From the NCBI GenBank assembly GCA_963921195.1, contig OY992539.1, forward strand, positions 39,936,518 through 40,000,517: a stretch of DNA of 64,000 nt, given 5' to 3'. The position numbers and the translations under genes are program-made. The notes beneath the pieces were generated by a model. That model had not been told where the DNA came from. It was given only the letters and a program-made list of their open reading frames with translations, and searched no databases. Source of the DNA: Pegoplata infirma (lineage: Eukaryota; Arthropoda; Insecta; Diptera; Anthomyiidae). Positions 33,439 through 45,041 of the stretch are shown here, piece by piece (position 1 is the first letter of the stretch; each line of letters begins with the position of its first letter).

Positions 33439-33608
33439 CACTGGACCGATTTCGCTGGATTGCAATACCAACCTGACCAGGTAAATACCCAACATATACG
33501 CGCCTCCGTAAAGTCTTTCAAAAGTTTGCGTGTTTTCAACAGACAGACAGACGGACGGACTGACATCGCTAGATCGTCTTAAAATAGATCGATGATCATG
33601 AATATATA

Positions 33609-36600
33609 TGGGGCATTCCATGCCAAATCGGACAATTTGAAATTTTTTTTTTTTTTTGATTTTCCAAATTTGTTTACAGTTTTTAGTACCCTTCGAAAAC
33701 TCCTTCGTGGTAAATTTTCAGATTTTTTTGATGACCCGTTCAATAGATATCGAATTTTTAAAAATTGGTAGTTTGTTCCTTTACTCAAAATTCTTTTCCT
33801 CATAACTTCTTTAATAATAGTCCAAATTACAAATTTTTTTTTTTCAAAATTTTTGTTTTTTTTACGTACTTTAAAAAAAAATATCCCAAAAAATTCTTAA
33901 AAGCGCTCTAGTATGCGATTTTTAAGTTTTAAAATTTAAATCTCATTTTTGAAATGTTTTTTCTCTTCGATTTTTTTTCAAATTTTTTTGTGTAAAACTT
34001 CTATCGATTCGACAAATTTTTTGCCCAGGAGGATCGTGGGATAACGATTATTACTACTTTTTAAAATTTTTTGAAAAATTTTATTGTAATTTTCCAATCT
34101 TAAAATCATTTTTACTGCTCCAATGCACAGAGGTAAAACCCGGCCAAAACTAAAAAAAAAAAATTCTTTTATTTTTTCCAAATTAATGCCAAATGAGAGC
34201 TAACACTTCAAAACATGCGATTACAAAGTTTTGTGCCAATCCCATGACTAGTTTAGGTTTTATAACGAAGCAAAGTTGGGTAATTGTATTTTTTATTTTT
34301 AAAATTTAAAAGTTGTGATTTGCAACTTTGAAATCCAAGTTGGCTGTAAACTAAAAAAAAAAAAATTTTGTCTTGAAATTGATATATTTTGAAAACTTAG
34401 CATTATTTTTACATGTCATATGCATTTCGGTAATTTCGAGTGCGTGGATCAATTTAAACAGTGGTGGTGAAAATAAATCCAAAAAAATAAAAAATTTATA
34501 AAAAATACAAACTTTGGAAAGCCCAAAAAAATACTTTTTGCTCAAATTGCTCTAAAGTCGCTCTACCACAAATTAGTATAAGGGTTCCCAAGTAAGTACA
34601 AATTAACATCAGTACCAAGTTTAACCAAGTCTTTCAGTTAGAGCCTTTTAAAGTTGGGTCATTTATATCAAATAAAGAGATTTTTGAGCTGTGGAAAACA
34701 CATAAAAAAAGAAGATAGATGAAATACTGACGATTAAGACACAACATCTTAAAGCACCTTCAAAAAAAAATTTTTCGCGAACAAAAAAAAATTTTTTCGC
34801 GAACAAAAAAAAAATTTTTCGCGGAAAAAAAAAATTCCACGGAAAATTTTTTTTTTCGCGAAATTGATTTATTATTATATTCTTAACCTACCTACAACAT
34901 TTTATAAGCTTACATAAAAAACTAAAGAAGTTTTAGGGTTTTGGCCGGAATTTACCACTGTGCAATGGTGCGTCATAGAGGGGTCATTTATAAGACCGAC
35001 CCCCATTAATTTTTACGTCTTAACATTTCTTTGGAACAAACTAATACCCTATCTCCAATTTGTAAGGGGGCTCCAACACAAAACGACATTTTTTAAAATT
35101 TGCTCCAACCGCTTTAACTGCCCTAATAGTGCCCTTAGAGCAATCAAATGTATGACTGACCAACAATATTTTTTTAGTCCAAACATTTTCTCTGAACACA
35201 ACTACCCTCTATCTTTAACTGTTAAGGCGGTCCCCATACAATTTTTTTTATTTTTTGTAAATTTGTTTTATTTAATCAGCTTCAACCTGTCCAATGGTGC
35301 GTCCGAGAGGGGTCATTAGTGAGACCGACCCCCATTTATTTTTACCCTACAAATTTTTTTTAAAACATACCTACACTAGAGTGACTCAAAAAAAAAAGTT
35401 GATGATGTACCCCCCTCAAAATTAACTTTGACATGTTTTATGAAGATTCCCAAAATATTTGGGCTCTAGCGATAATCTCCCGTGAGCTAAACCGCGTCAA
35501 AAAAGGGTCCAAAAATGGTATTTTTCATGAATATAAAATCCAGTAAATTTTTTTTTTGTCCAATGAATGACCAAATATAATAGATATGTAGGAATTCTTT
35601 GATTCTGCATTAAAACATTTTAAAAATCTAACCACAGACTCGAGATAACGAGATGTTTATGTCAGTTTTTTGATGCTTTTCAATTCGATTTTACTGAAAA
35701 CTTAAATAACTTTGTTATTTTTTGTCCGATTTTCACTTCTAATACATCGTTAGAAAGGTGTTGACCACCGCTTGGGATTTTAGTCAAAAATTAACCCTTA
35801 ACTGTACTGTCTTACTTTTTAATAACATTTACTTCGACATCATTAAAAAAATATTTTATAACCACAAAAAGCATATCTTTGTGCAGGAAACACGTTTAAT
35901 TAATATATTTGGCCACAATTAATTTAACCCATGCATGACCAAAATATTTTGGCAAAAATTTTTAAAAAATTTTTCCGGAAATTATTGAAAGCTAGTAGAA
36001 ATAGTTTTAAAAAATAAAATAAAAAAGGTTTTTGCGTTTTTTGCACGAATATATGCGATCAAGACCAAAATTTGTTTATATTTTATTTTTAAAATTAATT
36101 TGCACATACAAATTTCGAAAAAAAATTTGACCAGGAATGTGGTACACGTAATAATTATTTGATATTAATAAGCACGTCTAGATAAACAAAAACCTTATTT
36201 AATTATACTTTTTTAAAGTATTACAACTAGCTTTCAATAATTTCCGCAAAAACTTTTTTAAAAATGTTTGCCAAAATATTTTGATCATGCATGGGTTAAA
36301 TTAATTGTGGTCAAATATAATAATTAAACGTGTTTCATGCACAAAAATATGCTTTTTGTAGTTATATAATGGGTTTTAAATGATGTCGAAGTAAATGTTA
36401 TAAAAAAAGTAAGACAGTGCAGTTAAGGGTTAATTTTTGACTAAAATAAACAAAACCCTTATTTAATTATATTTTTTTAAAGTATTACAACTAGCTTTCA
36501 ATAATTTCCGCAAAAACTTTTTTAAAAATGTTTGCCAAAATATTTTGATCATGCATGGGTTAAATTAATTGCGGCCAAATATATTAATTAAACGTGTTTC

Positions 36601-37252
36601 CTGCACAAAGATATGCTTTTTGTGGTTATAAAACGGTTTTAAATGATGTCGATGTAAATGTTATAAAAAAGTTAGACAGTGCAGTTAAGGGTTAATTTTT
36701 GACTAAAATTCCAAGCGGTGGTCAACACCTTTCTAACGATGTATTATAAGTGAAAATCGGACAAAAAATACCAAAGTTATTTAAGTTTTCATTAAAATCG
36801 AATTGAAAAGCATCAAAAAACTGACGTAAACATCTCGTTATCCCGAGTCTGTGGTTAGATTTTTAAAATGTTTTAATGTAGAATCAAAGAATTCCTAAAT
36901 ATCTATTATATTTGGTCATTCATTGGAGCAAAAAAAATTTACTGATTTTTTTATTCATGAAAAATACCATTTTTGGACCCTTTTTTGACGCGGTTTAGCT
37001 CACGGGAGATTATCGCTAGAGCCCAAATATTTTGGGAATCTTCATAAAACATGTCAAAGTTAATTTTGAGGGGGGTACAACTTTAACTTTTTTTTTGCCC
37101 ATATAAGGTGAGTCGGTCTAACCTACACCCTATCTCCACTCCCTAAGTAGGCTCCCACGAAGAAGTTTTCGAAGGGTGCTAAAAACTGTAAACAAATTGG
37201 GAAAATCTAAAAAAAAATTTCCAAAGTGTCCGATTTGACATGGAATGCCCCA
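33609..37252. mobile_element. TIR element TGGGGCATTCCATG, TA-flanked, carrying a hAT-type foldback
   Basis: The ends are TGGGGCATTCCATGCCAAAT and, reversed, TGGGGCATTCCATGTCAAAT. The inverted repeats run about 105 bp, to about 33715 and from about 37148. Comparison with GAATATATATACTTTATGG in copy 3 indicates a TA duplication, though the AT-repeat target makes this inexact. Without its own insert (35377-37120) it is about 1.9 kb. An inner direct repeat (CAATGGTGCGTC, AGGGGTCATT, GACCGACCCCCATT) occurs at about 34965 and about 35293. A 119-codon frame at 34960 spans this repeat. It has no recognisable domain and was not called. Confidence 0.85.
35377..37120. mobile_element. hAT-type foldback element, perfect 8-bp duplication ACCTACAC
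   Basis: The ends are TAGAGTGACTCA and TGAGTCGGTCTA. ACCTACAC is at 35369-35376 and 37121-37128. The arms are long inverted repeats (GGGCTCTAGCGATAATCTCC near 35460 against GGAGATTATCGCTAGAGCCC near 37003). The right arm also has an internal tandem duplication of 264 bp: ACAACTAGCTTTCAATAATT at 36223 and again at 36487. Non-coding, 1744 bp. Confidence 0.9.
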
Positions 37253-37335
37253 TATACTTTATGGGGTCCAAGACGAATATTTCAAGGTGTTACAAACGGA
37301 ATGACAAACTTATATATACCCTTTATTACTTAAAT

Positions 37336-39155
37336 GGAATCAGAATCTGAGACTTTTTCTATATAGAAAAAATGTCTCAGAATTTGAGACTTTTTCTATA
37401 TAGAAAAAATGTCTCAGAATCTGAGACTTTTTCTATATAGAAAAAATGTCTCAGAATCTGAGACTTTTTCTATATAGAAAAAATGTCTCAGAATCTGAGA
37501 CTTTTTCTATACAGAAAAAATGTCTCAGAATCTGAGACTTTTTCTATATAGAAAAAATGTCTCAGAATCTGAGACTTTTTCTATATAGAAAAAATGTCTC
37601 AGAATCTGAGACTTTTTCTATATAGAAAAAATGTCTCAGAATCTGAGACTTTTTCTATATAGAAAAAATGTCTCAGAATCTGAGACTTTTTCTATATAGA
37701 AAAAATGTCTCAGAATCTGAGACTTTTTCTATATAGAAAAAATGTCTCAGAATCTGAGACTTTTTCTAAAAAATGTCTCAGAATATGATACTTTTTCTAA
37801 AAAAATGTCTTAGAATCTGAGACTTTTTCTAAAAAAATGTCTTAGAATCTGAGACTTCTTCTATATAGCAAAAATGTTTCAAAATCTGAGATTTTTTCTA
37901 TATAGAAAAAATGTCTCAGAATCTGATAATTTTTCTATATAGAAAAAATTGTCTCAGAATCTGAGAATTTTTCTATATAGAAAAATTTGTCTCAGAATCT
38001 GAGAATTTTTCTATATAGAAAAATTTGTCTCAGAATCTGAGACTTTTTCTATATAGAAAAAATTGTTTCTGATTCTGAGACTTTTTCTATATAGAAAAAA
38101 AAAATTCTCAGAACCTGAATCTTTTCTATAAAGACAAAATGTCTCAGAATCTGAGATTTTTTCTAAATAGAAAAAATTTGCAAGAATCTAAGACATTTTC
38201 TATGTAGAAAAAATGTTACAGAATCTGAGACTTTTACTATATAGAAAAAATATCTCATAATCTGAGGCTTTTTCTATATAGAAAAAGTGTCTCAGAATCT
38301 AAGACTTTTTTAACATAGAAAAAATGTCTCAGAGTCTGAGACGTTTTCTATATAGCAAAAATGTCTCAGAATCTGAGACTTTTTCTATATAGAAAAAGTG
38401 TCTCAGAATCTGAGGCTTTTTATGTATAGAAAAAATGTCTCAAAATCTGAGATTTTTTCTATATAAAAAAATGTCTCAGAATCTCAGACTTTGCTATATA
38501 GAAAAAATGTCTCAGAATCTCAGACATTTTCTATATAGAAAAAATGTCTCAGAATGTGAGACTTTTTCTATATAGAAAAAATGTCTCAGAATCTGAAACT
38601 TTTTCTATATAGAAAAAATGTCTCAGAATCTGAGACTTTTTCTATATAGAAAAAATGTCTCAGAATCTGAGACTTTTTCTATATAGAAAAAATGTCTCAG
38701 AATCTGAGAATTTTTCTATATAGAAAAAATGTCTCAGAATCTGAGAATTTTTCTATATAGAAAAAATGTCTCAGAATCTGAGAATTTTTCTATATAGAAA
38801 AAATGTCTCAGAATCTGAGACTTTTTCTATATAAAAAAAATGTCTCAGAATCTTATAATTCTATATAAAAAAATATCTCAGAATCAAAAACTTTTTCTAT
38901 ATAGAAAAAATATATCAGAATCTGAGACTTGTTCTATATAAAAAAAATGTCTCCGATTCTAAGATTTTTTCTATATAGAAAAATTGTCTCAGAATCTGAG
39001 ATTTTTTCTATATAGAAAAATTGTCTCAGAATCTGAGACGTTTTCTATATAGAAAAATTGTCTCAGAATCTGAGAATAAAAAATGTCTCTGAATCTAAGG
39101 CTTTTCTTTCAAGAAAAATGTCTAAAATCTAAGATTTTTTTAGAAAATATATCAA
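37336..39155. repeat. 37-bp near-palindromic minisatellite, about 48 copies
   Basis: The unit is GAATCTGAGACTTTTTCTAT, then ATAGAAAAAATGTCTCA (37 bp). It contains two self-complementary parts, TCTCAGAATCTGAGA and TTTTTCTATATAGAAAAA. About 11 units near 37340-37760 are almost identical. Units further right diverge or lose a few bases, with a second homogeneous block near 38560-38830. It starts exactly where the DINE-like 5' hairpin of copy 4 breaks off. No frame stays open. Confidence 0.95.
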
Positions 39156-40379
39156 ACTGTGTCACCTATATGTTTGCTGGGTTATGCTAGAGTTTATTAT
39201 ACCCACCACAGTATATTTAGGCATATCATGATTTAAAATAACGGATATAAAGATAATTTGAATATCGATTGACATGTTTTGTTCGGTTTTTGTTACACGT
39301 GCAAGAATATATAAATATCGGAAATGTTATTAGTTATAGCTGTCAATAATTTAATTAAACTTAGCTGGATAAAAAAAATATATTGTATACAATATCGACA
39401 AAAATTTGACAACCATAAATAATAGTTGTAAAATGTTTTTCAAATATTTTTTTAAAATTGGCTTTAAAAAATATTTAAAAAAAGATTTTTCCTATAAAGA
39501 AACATTTAACACTTTTTTAAAAAATTGTTTGGACAATTTAAAAAATTTAAAAAAAAAACTTTGTTTGATTTAAATTTAAAAATTAATTGATACAATAAAA
39601 AACAAAGATTTTGCAAAAGTATAAAAGTGAATATTATTGATTGAAATTTTAATTGATTCATATCAGGCTTTAATTGTTACTGACAGCTGTTCAATTAATT
39701 GTTACTGACAGCTCTTCATATTCCTTGATCTCAAATATTTCAAAAACGCGAGCAGACTGAATACTAAATTCAGCGTTCTCGAGTAAGATTTGTTTACCAG
39801 ATTCCCATTTGTTTGATCTTTATAAACTAAATGAATTTTTGTCGCATTAACAATATATATTGTTGACACAATTAAAAACGTTGTTGATCAAATATTTCGT
39901 TGTTAACAATTTGTTTAGTTACTACTGCAATCTGTTCTTAATTGAAGTTTAAAATTTGTTTTAAAAATATTTGCGTCATAGTTAATAATACTCAATAAAC
40001 AAACAATACTTTTTCTTCTTAATTTTCCTCCAAAAAAAACTTCAATCATTTTTCATTACAATACAAAATATCTCATGCAAAAAAAAAACACTACAAATCA
40101 TGATCCTAAAAAAACAAAAAAAAATTGTAAAATAAAAAATAAATTCTAATGAAAAACTCATTATTGTTTAAATATTTTAACAATTTAACAACAACAAATA
40201 AAAAAAAAAATAATACAACAGAAATAAATTTTGAGGCAAAAAAAGTGCGAAAACTTCAAAGGGAAAAATGCATGCTGCTTGCTACACAACAGATCACAAC
40301 AGACATCACACGTTCACAAAAAAAAAAAAGACATAAAATTTGGAAGCAGAAAAAAAAAAATACTATTACGTACTAAATA
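39156..40379. other. Unassigned AT-rich sequence
   Basis: No gene. TAATTGTTACTGACAGCT occurs twice, about 30 bp apart, near 39671-39710. The stretch from 40020 to 40379 is very A-rich, and the 75-codon frame there is Lys/Asn low complexity. Confidence 0.4.
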
Positions 40380-40964
40380 AGCAAAAAAAGTTAGAATCAT
40401 CATGGCCGAATTTATGAATGCCTTACACAACTTTTGATATTTTGAATAAAAATTAATTTATGAGCCAAAACATTTTTGGCTGGTAATTTTTAAACACTTA
40501 AATTTAATTTTAAAAAATTCCGGTGAAAATTCTGTTTCGACTAAAAAGAGTTTTTAATTGTAAACAAGTGAGAGTGTTACATTCCCCTTGCAATTTTGAA
40601 CTTCTTCTGAGATAAGAATGTTGAATTTGCTTAGCAAAAGTACAAACAACCCTGCAAAAATTGCAGTTTTTTTTCGGTTGGTTTAGTTCTGCAAGGGGAA
40701 CTTTTTTCCCCTAGGTCCGATTCCGAACTCAACTAACCTAGGAATATAAGACATATTCGTGCCAAACTTTGGAAGTCTAGCTCTTTTGTTTTGGACTGTA
40801 TCGTGTCCTCTACAGACAGACAGACGGACGGACACCGCTAGAATGTCTTAGAACCGATCACTGATCAATAATATATACTTTATGGGGTCCTAGACCGATA
40901 TTTCGATGCGTTACACACGGAATGACAAAGTAAATATACCCCCATACTGTGGTTGGAGGGTATA
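40380..40964 (-). mobile_element. DINE-1/INE-1-like element (copy 5)
   Basis: On the minus strand the 5' hairpin TATACCCTCCAACCACAGTA...GGGGGTATA is followed by TCATTCCGTGTGTAACGCAT, ATATCGGTCTAGGACCCCAT, and GTGTCCGTCCGTCTGTCTGT. The 3' part is diverged, with GGCCATGATGATTCTAACTT near the end. Same subfamily as copies 1 and 8. Non-coding. Confidence 0.75.
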
Positions 40965-41089
40965 AAAAAATAATTTATTGACAAAAAAATTTTGTAAAAT
41001 TATCATCTCTGGTTGCTAGTGTAAATATTTTTTTTTTAGTGTAAATGTTTTACTCCAAAAAATTTTAACTTTTAAATATGTCCTTCTTT

Positions 41090-41660
41090 TGGATCAAATT
41101 TTGAGATGCTGATGTCTTTAGCTCAATAGTCATAAAAAGAGGGACCTTTAAAATTTTTAAAAACTTTTTTTAAAATGTTTTTTTTTTTTGCTTTAGGATC
41201 CTAGATTTAAAATTTCAAGTTTATGAAAACATTATTTTAGGAAATCGAAAAAGTACCAAAGCACAATTTTATTTATTATTTTTTTTTATGTTTTATTTTG
41301 ATGGAGGATGCAATATTCCAACAATCAAGTATTATGACCGTTATTTCAGGGGATAAAAAAGCACCGAAGTTTACTTTATTATCCTCAGAGTGCTTATTTC
41401 GCAGGATCCTACATTCTTAAGTTTTCAGGAGATAGAAAAAGTACCAGAAAAGCACTAAATTTGTACCCTTTTTACTCCATTAAAATCGGAAGTTCTAAAA
41501 GTTAATGAGACCATCATTTTAGGAAATTTAAAAATTTCCGAAGTTTTAAGTTTTAGAAATTTCTACAAGTCTTTTTCAGAATGTTTTGTTTCAATAGAAG
41601 CCCATAATTTCCAACAACCAAGATTTTATGACCATTATTTTAGAATTATTTTATGCCCTT
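41090..41660. repeat. 'AAAGTACCAAAG' dispersed repeats
   Basis: AGGAAATCGAAAAAGTACCA, GGAGATAGAAAAAGTACCAG and TTTTATGACCATTATTTTAG blocks match the clusters at 13735-15765 and 16775-17215. Confidence 0.6.
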
Positions 41661-41664
41661 TCGA

Positions 41665-42166
41665 AAAAAAAAAAATTTCCCCAGGCATTATACAGATTAA
41701 CTTCAAGACCGAGCTCTCTGAATTGCAATACCAATCTGACCGAGACTACAAGAAATATAGTGTATGTGTCACAGTACAGACTAATATGCAAACAATGGTG
41801 CTAATTCCGTACTTTCCAATATGGTGGTATGGTTTTTAGTACAGAATTATCATCGCTGCCTACTGTATGTGTGCCTGTACGTGTGAGCCTTTGTGCATGT
41901 ATTTATGTTGTTTGTTTACGTTTTATATGAAACGTCAAAAGTTACACCGTGTGCTGTCACTAATACTTACACGCATTAAATGCAACTCTGTAAACCTACT
42001 ACTCATGTACTGTGGTATGTGTTCAGGATTAACTTGTTTTTCGGAAGACAGACGGACGATTATCGACAAATTGAATATATATTTACTTAATAAAGTCTAA
42101 TATTTCATGGTGTTACAAAACGAATGGCAAACTATAATGTGTCCTATACCACTAAGTGTAGGGTAT
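41665..42166 (-). mobile_element. DINE-1/INE-1-like element (copy 6), split by a hAT-type MITE
   Basis: On the plus strand GAATTGCAATACCAATCTGA leads to the MITE at 41770-42014, then GAAGACAGACGGACGATTAT, TTTCATGGTGTTACAAAACG and CCTATACCACTAAGTGTAGG-GTAT. These match copies 3 and 4. Its far (3') end is not clear. Confidence 0.65.
41770..42014 (+). mobile_element. 245-bp hAT-type MITE, copy A (TSD GTATGTGT)
   Basis: The ends are CACAGTACAGAC and CTCATGTACTGTG. GTATGTGT lies on both sides (41762-41769 and 42015-42022). It is about 93% like copy B at 44766-45010 and has the same length. Non-coding. The 77-codon frame across it is not a gene. Confidence 0.92.
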
Positions 42167-42643
42167 TAAAACATACATCAAAATAAACAGAAAGGCGAAA
42201 GAATGACTTCCTCAAAATCAAAATTTTGGTGAAAATATTTTTGAAATATGCATTTCATAATTCTTGAAGAATAATGATTTGAAGGTCAAAAAAAGTGTTT
42301 CTCACGCAAACTTTACTAACTTTCAATGAATGAACAACTAAATGCAAGATTTAAATAATCTTGTTTACTGATAAAACATAGCGGAAATCTCCAAAATTCG
42401 TTATTCTACTTATCACTTAAATGAAGTTTCAATAACTCTTAAACATGGGTTTCAATTACACCCACACTTTGTGTGAATTAAAATATTAAAATGTTAAACT
42501 TTTTTCAGCAGTAAATTCAGAAAGTGCAATTGAAGTTTAGAAAAGCTAAAAAGTCCTGTTAAAATTTGACCTAAATTACGGGAAAGGGAGAGGGAAAAAG
42601 GAAAGTGAAAAAGAAAATAATCTGAAAATTTTGTCTATGAAAA
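42167..42643. other. Unassigned AT-rich sequence
   Basis: No gene or repeat recognised between the DINE-like copy and the Harbinger-type foldback. Confidence 0.35.
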
Positions 42644-42646
42644 TAA

Positions 42647-43539
42647 CACCGCTCAACAAATCGAAAGTTTTTGGCTCCGGTTTGAAGTTTCATATAAAAT
42701 TTTAAAAGATTTTGACCCGCCGATTCCAAATCTGTGCTCCAAATTTTTCCATCACGTCTAGAATTTTAATTATTCGCGGTTGAAAATGCGAAAAAACGCG
42801 ATTTTTGCTTTTTTTGAAAGCCTGCACAGCAGCCACTGGGTGGAATAAAAATCTGGTATAAAGCGTTAGAGTAGAATTGAACTGTGATCTAAAATATATG
42901 ATTAAAAAAATTTGAAGTTGTTGTACTATTATTGGCCAAACATGCATTTTAAAAATACACTGTGAAAAAAATTAGAAAAAGCAACATTTTTACAAGGCTC
43001 TAAAACAAAAACTAGATGATCAATCTTTACTGTGATGAGCACAAAATTTAGGCAAAAGTTCATTCTTTCTTATAGGCTTTTGAACCCATTAAAGATATCT
43101 TCCGGTTTATACGAAAAATAACACAGAAAACTTGAATTTGTAAAATAATTTTTTTTTTTAGTTTTTCTTTGAAAAATATCAAAAAAAACCTAAGGTATCT
43201 ATCTTACCTTTTTTACAAAAATGGTAATTTTAAAAGTATCATTTTAAAACGCACGTTTAACCCAACCAAACGCAATAATTTGAAAAAAATTGTGTTCTAT
43301 GTTGGAGACCAAAGACAAATTATACTTTTGCGCTTTATTCCAGATTTGTATTCCGCTGAATGGCTGCTGTGCAGGCTTTTAAATAATGCAAAAATCGTAA
43401 TTTTTCGCATTTTCAACCGTGAATAACTAAAAATCTGGACGTGATGGGAAAATTTGGAGAACAGATTTGGAATCAGGAGATCAAAGTCTACTAAAATCGA
43501 TCATCAGAATTCAAACCGGAAAATGAGTGTTGAGCGGTG
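42647..43539. mobile_element. PIF/Harbinger-type foldback MITE with TAA target duplication
   Basis: The ends are CACCGCTCAACA and TGTTGAGCGGTG. TAA lies outside both (42644-42646 and 43540-43542). The arms are about 280 bp each: GCTTTTTTTGAAAGCCTGCA, CAGCAGCCACT on the left mirrors GGCTGCTGTGCAGGCTTTTA on the right. 893 bp. The 74-85 codon frames inside lie in the palindrome arms and are not genes. Confidence 0.8.
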
Positions 43540-44331
43540 TAATCTTACAATTTTTTTTAAGGAAAAATGTCTCGAGTGTTATATTTTAGAAAAAATACAA
43601 GAATTTTTCTCGACGAAAAATTTAGAAACTTTTTTTTTAGAAAAATTAAAGAATTTTTTTAGAATTTTTTTTATGTGAAAAATCTGAGAATTTGTCTATA
43701 GGAAAAATCGGAGAATTTTTTATAGGAAAAATCTAACAATTTTTCTATAGGAAAATATCAGAGAATTTTTTTAAAGGAAAAATCTGAGAGTTTTTCTTAA
43801 GGAAAAATATGAGAGTTTTCTATAGGGAAAATGAGATAATTTTCTTCTTTCGGAAAAATCTGAGTTGATGGGTAAAAAGGAAAGAGAAAAATAAAAAAAA
43901 TTATGTGAAAATTTTTTCTATAAAAAAGGCCCAAGAATCTAAAAATTTTTGTATAGCCAAATTATACAGAATCTGGGACTTTTTTATATAAAAAATGTTT
44001 CGAAATCTGAGATTTTTTTATTAAAAAATATCTCAGAATCTATGACTTTTTTAGAACAAATGCCTCAGATCCTGAGATAATGTCTAAGAATATTTCTATT
44101 TGAAATATGTCTAAAAATCTAAGCCTCAGAATCTGAGATTTTAGAAAAAATGTCCCAGAATCTAAGAAATTAAGTTAAATTCTAAGATTTTTTCTTTTGA
44201 AAAATGTTTCAGAATCCTTTTTTGTAAGAAAATGTCTGAGACTCAGATTCTGAGACTTTTTCTATAGGAAAAATATCTCAGAAGATGAGACCTGTTCTGT
44301 AGGATGTTTCAGAATCCAAGATTTTTTTGTA

Positions 44332-45041
44332 CACTCAAAATATTTGTAAGTAAATTCAACTGAAAAAACATTTAAAACAATCGTTTTTCCTTATAAAAAA
44401 CGGACTACTTATATTTCAATTAAAACAACATACTTTTTCAGTTATTTTTAAACGTTAATAAATGACTTGATATTCCGTAAAAACAAATGATATTTCAGTT
44501 ATTTTAACTGTTTACAGCTTTTTTATTTTGTGGAGTAAAAATATTTAATTTTTGAATAACAAACTACAAAAACCGTACTTCTGTAAAATAATACGGTATA
44601 ATCAGTCACAAATAATTTAACTGATAAAAATATTTTTCCGTAAATTTTGTAGTTCATTGTTTTAATAACTGTATAAATCTTTCAATATTTTAGTTTTTTT
44701 GAAAAACAAACGATAAAACGTTTAAAACAACTTTAACCAAAAACTTTTTGAATAACTGTAAATAGCACAGTACAGACTAGTATGCAAACACTGGTGCTAA
44801 TTGCGTACTTTCCAATATGGTGGTATGGTTTTTAGTACAGAATGATCATCGCTGCCTAGTATATGTGTGCCTGTACGTGTGAGCTTTTGTGCATGTATTT
44901 ATGATGTTTGTTTACGTTTTGTATGAAACGTCAAAAGTTACACCGTGTGCTGTCACTAATACTTACACCCATCAGATGCAACTCTGTGATACTACTACTC
45001 ATGTACTGTGGTAAATAGTTACTGTAAAACTTTTCTAGGTG
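44332..45041 (+). mobile_element. TA-flanked element CACTCAAAATATTTG...CTTTTCTAGGTG
   Basis: TA lies on each side (44330-44331 and 45042-45043). The ends CACTCAAAATATTTGTAAG and, reversed, CACCTAGAAAAGTTTTACAG are only loosely alike. Subterminal GTTTAAAACAA and TTTTCAGTTATTTTAA motifs recur inside. Close relatives are at 31362-32094 and in the right part of 22536-24339. A hAT-type MITE is inserted at 44766-45010. Non-coding. Confidence 0.8.
44766..45010 (+). mobile_element. 245-bp hAT-type MITE, copy B (TSD GTAAATAG)
   Basis: Same ends as copy A (CACAGTACAGAC, CTCATGTACTGTG). GTAAATAG is at 44758-44765 and 45011-45018. The relative at 31362 reads GTAACTATTTACGG (reversed) with no insert. Confidence 0.92.

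Larger units (their letters stand above)
32095..37330 (-). mobile_element. DINE-1/INE-1-like element (copy 4), carrying two large insertions
   Basis: The segments 32095-32450, 33444-33608 and 37253-37330 join to give the same order as copy 3. On the plus strand these are TGAATTTAAGGTGAAACTAA, TAACTTTTGGACCACTG, GGACCGATTTCGCTGGATTG, AACAGACAGACAGACGGACG, GATCATGAATATATA, TATACTTTATGGGGTCC and ACAAACGGAATGACAAACTT. The insertions are at 32451-33438 and 33609-37252. The 5' hairpin breaks off at CTTTATTACTTAAATGGA, where the 37-bp minisatellite begins. The 3' end is lost. Confidence 0.8.

Noticed and set aside
34960..35319. 119-codon plus-strand frame
   Set aside because: It spans a direct repeat inside the TGGGGCATT element. 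No domain, and composition fits the AT-rich surroundings.
37336..39155. CRISPR-like array
   Set aside because: The units are contiguous with no unique spacers, the unit is palindromic, and the sequence is eukaryotic.
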